Shown here: positions 57,437 to 64,000 of the stretch, in pieces
Layout: every line of letters begins with the position of its first letter
Position numbering within the stretch: position 1 is the first letter of the stretch
Notes under the pieces: model-generated
The model's database searches: none
Seen by the model: the letters and a program-made list of their open reading frames with translations, nothing else
Told to the model about the DNA's origin: nothing
From: Thereva unica
Taxonomy: Eukaryota; Arthropoda; Insecta; Diptera; Therevidae
Length of the DNA: 64,000 nt
Direction: 5' to 3'
NCBI GenBank assembly: GCA_949987705.1
Contig: OX465281.1
Location: forward strand, 172,436,516 to 172,500,515
Position numbers and translations under genes: made by a program

Positions 57437-57654
57437 ACGATTCCTTTTATTTCCGATACAGCCAATTTAATTTTAACCTTTTTGCTGTATTAAACATCCC
57501 TTTTCATCGTTCCGTGGTTGGCAGTCGTTCTTTCTTTGTGCAAGCGATTAGACTTTGGAATAGACTTCCTATATCCATCCAAAAAATCAGCACAGCCACA
57601 ATGTTAAAAAAGCAGGCTTCTATATTTCTAAGCTCTCTTCCAGCTTCGCAGTAG
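57437..57654 (+). pseudogene. C-terminal tip of a Jockey/CR1-group reverse transcriptase ORF
   Basis: The frame reads FAVLNIPFHRSVVGSRSFFV, then QAIRLWNRLPISIQK, ending LPASQ and a TAG. The RSFFVQAIRLWNRLP block is the conserved end of these ORFs, compare ARMWNKLPVYV in element III and TRLWNSLPQSV at 29471-29503. About 165 bp of 3' UTR follow, ending AATAAATAATAATAATAAT at about 57822-57839. The rest of the element is absent. Confidence 0.7.
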
Positions 57655-57858
57655 TACTCCTACTCTACTGTTCTTAGCTTACCTAGCTCTATCGTATTTT
57701 CTTAATCTCTTACTTCTTTCAATTTCTTCACTTCTCTATATTAAGGTAGTTGTATGTATTTATAGATTATTTACCGTTTGCTTTGTACTCTAAAAGATTG
57801 TTATCTTGTGTACTCTGTCCAATAAATAATAATAATAATCTACATTAATAATAATAAT

Positions 57859-59000
57859 TTTTTTTTTACGAGGGATGGTGAGAATCTTCCATAGACACCG
57901 CTGAGGATCCGCACTCAGACGGTAGTGTCAGATTCCTACTGACTAAACTCACCACCCCTTTCGGTGACGCTTGACCCGCCCGGCACCACCGTGAGGTATT
58001 ACTTCAGCCGGGCGTCACCAACAAGACCCTTGGTCCCCTCAACCGGCGCGGCATCAACAAGACCCCTCCCTCCCATTTGGCAGAAGCATGCTAGGGCTCC
58101 GCGGAGACTGATCGGATAACAGTCTCCGATTTCTTATTAATCAGGATGGTCTGGACAAAACACCCCACCCTCCTCCATTCCGCGGGGCCTCGGAGCATAA
58201 CCCCGACAACTGTGTCGGGGGTCACGCTTCCGAGCTCCTCTTCCATCGCATTTCTGTCGTCCGGCCACCTCGTGCATTCAAAGAATGTATGGTGGGCGTC
58301 GTCCGAAGCGGAGTCCCCGTAGGGGCATGCGGCATCCGCCACCTTACCCATCTTCTTCAGGTACGCACGGAATAGACCGTGCCCCGTCAGAAACTGGGTA
58401 AGGTAGTAATCCACCTCCCCGCACTCCCTGTTCACCCAGGTGATTAGGTGGCCGATCTGGCGGGCTGTCCACCTGCCCCTAGTGTCACCTTCCCAGCGTG
58501 TTTGCCAGACCTCCATCGTGTGGGCCCTAGCAGCCCTCGCCGCCTCCCTTTTGCCCACCCTGCTCCTTTCTCGGCGAACGGACAATCTCTCCTGGGCCAG
58601 TAGGTCAATCGGAATGACTCCGGCGACCACCAGCACTGCGGGCTCGGAGACCGTGCGGTAGGAACACGCGACCCGGAGAGCTCCCCGTCTTTGTACTGCG
58701 GCCATGCGCTTGCGGTACTTCTCGTAACGCAGCGCGTCCGCCCACACCTCTGCTCCGTAGAGCATTATGGACTCAGCAGTGCTCAGGAGTAGGCGTCGCA
58801 TGCAGGGTCTGGGGCCATGAACGTTGGCCATGATCCTGCTAAGCGACGCCACTACCGCAGCTGCCTTGTCCGCCGCCCAGTAGATGCACCCCGAAGGATA
58901 GCATGTTATCAAGCATCACTCCGAGGTACTTTACAGCCCTCGACGATTCGATTATCGCGGTTCCTACCCCGAAATTGCGCACCGTGTTGATGCGCTTCTT
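57859..59000 (-). pseudogene. R1-like retrotransposon, 3' fragment
   Basis: The minus-strand frame starts within the RT thumb (KKRINTVRNFGVGTAIIESS, RAVKYLGVMLDNMLSF). It shifts near 58890 and continues ADKAAAVVASLSRIMANVHG, GAEVWADALRYEKYRKRMAA, VVAGVIPIDLLAQERLS and WTARQIGHLI to FFECTRWPDDRNAMEEEL and a stop at 58091. It is related to, but clearly diverged from, the R1-like element at 18022-20085. The usual CPxC...H knuckle reads CPYGDSASDDAHHTFFEC, lacking the second Cys. About 230 bp of 3' UTR end in an A-rich tail. The 5' end abuts satellite sequence. Confidence 0.8.
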
Positions 59001-60885
59001 CGTATACCCATGTCGAGGGGGCGGTGAAAAATTGGTAATCTGCCCTCTTGAGACAGTCGCCATGGATTTTACGACATAGCTTATTGTATTCTACTTATCA
59101 TACCCTTTCATTTAATACCTATGTCGAGGGGGTGCTGAAGAAAATGGTAATACATCCACTTGAGATGGCCGCCGTGGATCTAACTATAAATTGAGTAATA
59201 CTATATTGCTTATTGTATTCTACTTATCATTCCCTTTCATTTGATACCAATGTCGAGGGGGTTGTAAAGAAAATTGTAATCCGCCCTCTTGAGATGACCG
59301 CTATGGATCTAACCATATATTGTGTATACTATATCGCTTATGGTATTCTACTTATGACACCCTTTCAATTGATACCCATGTTGAGGGGGTGGTGAAGGAG
59401 TGGTAATCCGCCCTCTTAAGACCGCCGATATGGATTTTAGGTCATAGCGTTTTGTATTCTACTTATCATACCCTTTCATTTGATACCCATGTCGAGGGGC
59501 TGGTGAAGAAAATGGTAATGCGTCCTCTTGAGATGCCGCCGTGGATCTAACTGTTTATTGAGTATACTATATTGCTTATTGTATTCTACTTATCATTCCC
59601 TTTCATTTGATACCCATGTCGAAGGGGTTGTGAAGAAAATGGTAATCCACCCTCTTGAGATGACCCATGGATCTAATCATACATTGAGTATACTATATCG
59701 CTTCTGGTATTCTACTCATGATATCCTTTATATTGATACCCGTGTTGAGTGGGTGGTGAAGAAGTGGTAATCCGCCCTCTTAAGACCGCCGATATGGATT
59801 TTACATTTGATACTCATGTCGAGGGGGTGGTGAAGAAAATGGTAATGCGTCCTCTTGAGATGCCGCGGTGGATCTAACTATTTATTGAGTATACTATATT
59901 GCTTATTGTATTCTACTTATCATTCCATTTCAATTGATACCCATGTCGAGGGGGTTGTAAAGAAAATTGTTACCCGCCCTTTTGAGATGACCGCCAGGGA
60001 TCTAACCATATATTGAGTATAATATATCGCTTAAGGTATTTTACTAATGATACCCTTTCAATTGATACCCATGTTGAGAGGGTGGTGAAGAAGTGGTAAT
60101 CCGCCCTCTTGAGACCGCCGATATGAATTTTACGTCAGAGTTTATTGTATTCCATATATTTAGTAAATTATATCGCTTATGGTATTCTACTCATGATACC
60201 CTTTCAATTGATACCCATGTTGAGGGGGCGGTGAAGAAGTGGTGATCCGCCCTCTTGATACCGCCGGTATGGATTTTACGACCGTAGCTTATTGTATTTT
60301 ACTTATCATACCCTTTCATTTGATACTCATGTCGAGGGGGTGGTGAAGAAAATGGTAATGCATCCTATTGAGATGGCCGCGGTGGATCTAACTATTTATT
60401 GAGTATACTATATGGCTTATTGTATTCTACTTATCAGTCCATTTCATTTGATACCCATATCGAGGGGGTTGTAAAGAAAATGGTAATCCGCCCTCTTGAA
60501 ATGACCCCCATGGATATAACCATATATTTAGTATACTATACGCTTATGGTACTCTACTTATTATACTCTTTCATTTGATACCCATGTCGAAGGGGTGCTG
60601 AAGAAAATGGTAATGCGTCCTCTTGAGATGGCCGCGGTGGATCGAACTATTTATTGAGTATACTATAGTGCTTATTGTATCCTACTTATCATTCCCTTTC
60701 ATTTGATACCAATTTCGAGGGGGTTGTGAAGAAAATGGTAATCCGTCCTCTTGAGATGACCTCCCTGGATCCTAACCATATATTGAGTATACTATATCGC
60801 CTATCGTATTCTACTTATAATACCCTTTCAATTGATACCCATGTCGATAGAGTGGTGAAGAAATGGTAATCCGCCCTCTTAAAAC
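59001..60885. repeat. Satellite array sharing the N1 repeat core, second type
   Basis: Tandem units of about 125-130 bp, containing TTTCATTTGATACCCATGTC, GAGGGGGTTGTGAAGAAAAT, GGTAATCCGCCCTCTTGAGA and TATTGAGTATACTATATTGC. Variant units pair into a higher-order repeat of roughly 380 bp. It starts exactly at the truncated 5' end of the R1-like fragment. Confidence 0.85.
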
Positions 60886-61279
60886 TATATATATATGAAC
60901 GCTTTTTGTTAATCATCGAAATGATAGGGAATCCTATCTGACATCAACAGTGCTGCATTCGACTAACTTATAACGAAAATATCACATTTCAAAATTTAAC
61001 TGTACATCTGTACTATGAACTACCTATGTTTTTTATAGTACCTAACGCAATCTGATACCATAGTTGTGACTAACCACTTTTATATGAGCACATTTTGTTA
61101 ATCATCTAGTGCCATCTGGCATCAATAGTGCGAGTAAACACTCGGCTAACTAGTAGTACCATCTCATTTAATGAGCAGTTGAAATAGCTTATAGCGCCAT
61201 CTGATAGAATAATTTTGAGTACCCACTTTTTTAGACCGAAGGAGAACAAAAAAGTTCGTTTCGAAATGTAAAAAATATA
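60886..61279. other. Unclassified repeat, no gene
   Basis: The phrases TTTTGTTAATCATC, CATCTGACATCAACAGTG-like and ACTAACCACTTTTATATGAG recur two or three times with changes. No coding capacity recognised. Confidence 0.4.
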
Positions 61280-61682
61280 AAAATAAAATAAATGGTTAAA
61301 AAAAAATTTTAAAAAAAATTCTTTACATTAACTAAAAAATGTACTGAAAAGTAAAAAATAAAAAATATTTTAAAGAAAGCGTGAAATTTCAATTTTAATG
61401 AAAAAGTTAATTAAAAGAATGGCGCATTTTTCATCAAAAATTGAAAATATAACTGTAAATCGCGTGAGATTTACAATAACCCTCAATTTTTTGCTTTGTT
61501 AATTTCAAATTCTAACAAAATTTTTTGATGAAAAATGCGCCATTCTTTTAATTAACTTTTTCATTAAAATTGAAATTTCACGCTTTCTTTAAAATATTTT
61601 TTATTTTTTACTTTTCAGTACATTTTTTAGTTAATGTAAAGAATTTTTTTTAAAAATTTTTTTTAACCATTTATTTTATTTT
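61280..61682. repeat. Near-perfect inverted repeat, ~162-bp arms
   Basis: The left arm 61280-61441 and right arm 61521-61682 are inverted complements with almost no mismatch, AT-rich, with a ~79-bp loop. The landmark GAATGGCGCATTTTTCATCA lies at the loop side of the left arm. No coding capacity. Confidence 0.9.
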
Positions 61683-61749
61683 CTACTTTTTAGTTTATTA
61701 TATGTATTCCGCCATTTTATGGTGGCAATTCTATTAGATTTAAAATTAC

Positions 61750-63750
61750 GTCACACAGTTTACTGTATTCATTTGATACCCATGTCGTGGGCTCGGTGGA
61801 ACATAATTGCAAAAACGGCCGCCATCTCGGAACCGTCTTCTTGATTTTTTTACAAAAAGGTCAGATTGCATTTAGTACTTATACATGATGAGTTGAACTC
61901 AAGTTGAACCCAAGTCTAACTACATGTAAACGGGAGTCGAGTTGGGTTAAGGTTGACTGAACTCGACTCAGCTCTGCTACCTGGGTTTAGTTGAAATTAT
62001 GCATACGGACATGAGTTCAGTATTTGAGTAGTTGAATTTAGTTGACAGCAGCATCTCTGTGTTTGTTTGTGATTTTTTGTAACGTGTATTGCTTCTTTAT
62101 TATCAACTCACCCTTAACTCAACTATTCATCTCATCATTCATACACATTAACCACCCGAACTACGAGTGTGTGCAAAATTGGAAGTTGATCGGTTATATT
62201 TTCTAGTTTTTAGTCTATTATAAGCTTTCCGCAATTTAGTGTTGGCCGCCATTTTGAATTTGGAATGACGCCACATAGCTTATTGTGTTCTACCTGTCAT
62301 ATCCTTTCATTTGATACCCATGTCAGAGGGACGCGGAGCACAATTTTAAAAATCGGGCGCCATTTTGGATCCGCCATCTTGATATTTTTACAAAATGGCC
62401 AGATTGCATTGTCATCCAAACTAAACGTGTATGCAAAATTTCAGCTCTATCCGAAATCGGGAAGTGGGTCAAATTTAACTTCCAAGATTTGACGACAAAC
62501 AGTGTAAGTGTTGGCCGCCATTTTGAATTTGGAATGACGCCACATAGCTTATTGTGTTCTACCTGTCATATCCTTTCATTTAATACCCATGTCAGAGGAC
62601 CGCGGAGCACAATTTCAAAAATCGGGCGCCATTTTGGAACCGCCATCTTGATATTTTTACAAAATGGCCAGATTGCATTGTCATCCAAACTAAACGTGTA
62701 TGCAAAATTTCAGCTCTATCCGAAACCGGGAAGTGGGTCAAATTTAACTTCCAAGATTTGACGACAAACAGTGTAAGTGTTGGCCGCCATTTTGAATTTG
62801 GAATGACGCCACATAGCTTATTGTGTTCTACCTGTCATATCCTTTCATTTGATACCCATGTCAGAGGGCCGCGGAGCACAATTTCAAAAATCGGGCGCCA
62901 TTTTGGAACCGCCATCTTGATATTTTTACAAAATGGCCAGATTGCATTGTCACCCAAACTAAACGTGTATGCAAAATTTCAGCTCTATCCGAAACCGGGA
63001 AGTGGGTCAAATTTAACTTCCAAGATTTGACGACAAACAGTGCAAGTGTTGGCCGCCATTTTGTATTTAGAATGACGCCACATAGCTTATTGTGTTCTAC
63101 CTGTCATATCCTTTCATTTGATACCCATGTCAGAGGGCCGCGGAGCACAATTTCAAAAATCGGGCGCCATTTTGGAACCGCCATCATGATATTTTTACAA
63201 AATGGCCAAATTGCATTGTCATCCAAACTAAACGTGTATGCAAAATTTCAGCTCTATCCGAAACCGGGAAGTGGGTCAAATTTAACTTCCAAGATTTGAC
63301 GACAAACAGTGTAAGTGTTGTCCGCCATTTTGAATTTGGAATGACGCCACATAGCTTATTGTGTTCTACCTGTCATATCCTTTCATTTGATACCCATTTC
63401 AAAGGGCCGCGGAGCACAATTTCAAAAATCGGGCGCCATTTTGGAACCGCCATCTTGATATTTTTACAAAATGGCCAGATTGCATTGTTATCCAAACTAA
63501 ACGTGTATGCAAAATTTCAGCTCTATCCGAAACCGGGAAGTGGGTCAAATTTAACTTCCAAGATTTGACGACAAACAGTGTGAGTAAAATAAAAGCGGGC
63601 GCCATTTTGGAACCGCTATCTTGATATTTTTACAAAATGGCCAGATTGCATTGTCATCCAAACTAAACGTGTATGCAAAATTTCAGCTCTATCCGAAACC
63701 GGGAAGTGGGTCAAATTTAACTTCCAAGATTTGACGACAAACAGTGCAAG
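61750..63750. repeat. 269-bp satellite array
   Basis: Five nearly identical 269-bp units between about 62226 and 63570, a degenerate copy before them and a partial unit after. Each unit contains GGCCGCCATTTTGAATTTGG, TATCCTTTCATTTGATACCC, CGGGCGCCATTTTGGAACCG, GCATTGTCATCCAAACTAAA and TTCCAAGATTTGACGACAAA. The TTTCATTTGATACCCAT core is shared with the other arrays. The 90-codon frames repeat every 269 bp, shift frame between units and are not genes. Confidence 0.9.
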
Positions 63751-64000
63751 TTAAATAAAAGAATTTAATAAAGAAAACGAAGAATGATAGGGAAAAAAAC
63801 TAATGGAATAATAAATTATTTATATTGGGGTTATCGGTTACAAATGAAAAATTACTTATATTGCTTATTAAAAGGTGATAAATCGGCTTTAGCTGTTTGC
63901 CCTTACGAACTCGGCAAACTACCGCTTGCCTTGATATAGCATGTTTCTTTGTGACCTTAAGGGGGTATTCTAGTGTAGAAGCATGAATTTGAGGTGTTTT
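63751..64000. other. No gene seen
   Basis: AT-rich sequence to the window end, without recognised features. Confidence 0.5.

Noticed and set aside
62265..63568. Chain of 90-codon frames overlapping by a few bases
   Set aside because: One frame per 269-bp satellite unit; neighbouring frames overlap only because of the repeat length. No coding signal.
1..64000. CRISPR array, prokaryotic operon or phage-like system
   Set aside because: The tandem arrays are continuous satellites without unique spacers, the genes are eukaryotic transposon genes, and introns are present.

Overview
The window looks like a repeat-saturated piece of an insect genome, most likely a fly. That call is an inference. 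It rests on short spliced introns, a small secreted Gly/Tyr/Trp-rich peptide gene that begins MFKL as several fly neuropeptide-like genes do, and a mixture of Helitrons, hAT, RTE, R1-like and Jockey/CR1-like retrotransposons. Nothing prokaryotic is present. The only gene that looks intact and host-like is that peptide gene, present twice (4687-5154 and 33247-33714) inside a recent segmental duplication. Almost everything else is mobile DNA or satellite.

Layout. 1-2.5 kb: Helitron helicase remnant, two inverted-repeat MITE-like elements and a Gypsy-type gag stub. 3.7-5.5 kb: duplication copy 1 with the peptide gene. 5.5-8.9 kb: three head-to-tail copies of a non-autonomous Helitron (N1) carrying 3, 8 and 4 copies of a 128-bp repeat. 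9.0-10.2 kb: a long palindromic element. 10.3-18.0 kb: two decayed autonomous Helitron copies in opposite orientation, one split by a 3.27-kb RTE retrotransposon, with a fourth N1 between them. 18.0-20.1 kb: R1-like retrotransposon. 20.15-21.16 kb: an element crowded with CTCATAAG/CTTATGAG motifs. 21.3-31.9 kb: an hAT transposase gene split by an 8.8-kb Helitron (H1), which itself holds a satellite-bearing Helitron (S), a Jockey/CR1-like retrotransposon and a third Helitron (H2). 31.8-34.2 kb: duplication copy 2 with the second peptide gene. 34.9-41.9 kb: three related non-LTR retrotransposons, one inserted in another. 42.1-42.5 kb: a near-perfect hairpin. 43-45.6 kb: satellite. 46.6-49.2 kb: second copies of H2 and H1. 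49.6-51.2 kb: a broken gene of an unrecognised zinc-finger-like family. 51.9-55.2 kb: second copy of S with a nested MITE. 55.2-57.3 kb: an LTR plus repetitive leader of a retrotransposon on the minus strand. 57.4-59.0 kb: two retrotransposon 3' ends. 59.0-63.75 kb: two more satellites around a second long hairpin.

Several insertions can be resolved exactly, because the window also holds the uninterrupted version or because a reading frame closes when the insert is removed: RTE in Helitron (TSD ATGGCAA), retrotransposon in retrotransposon (TSD CTATCA), H1 in hAT, S and H2 in H1, and a MITE in S (TSD AGTT). I found no tRNA or rRNA gene, no CRISPR array and no undescribed defence or biosynthetic system. 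The most unusual material is the set of satellite-bearing Helitrons, the long hairpins and the duplicated peptide gene.
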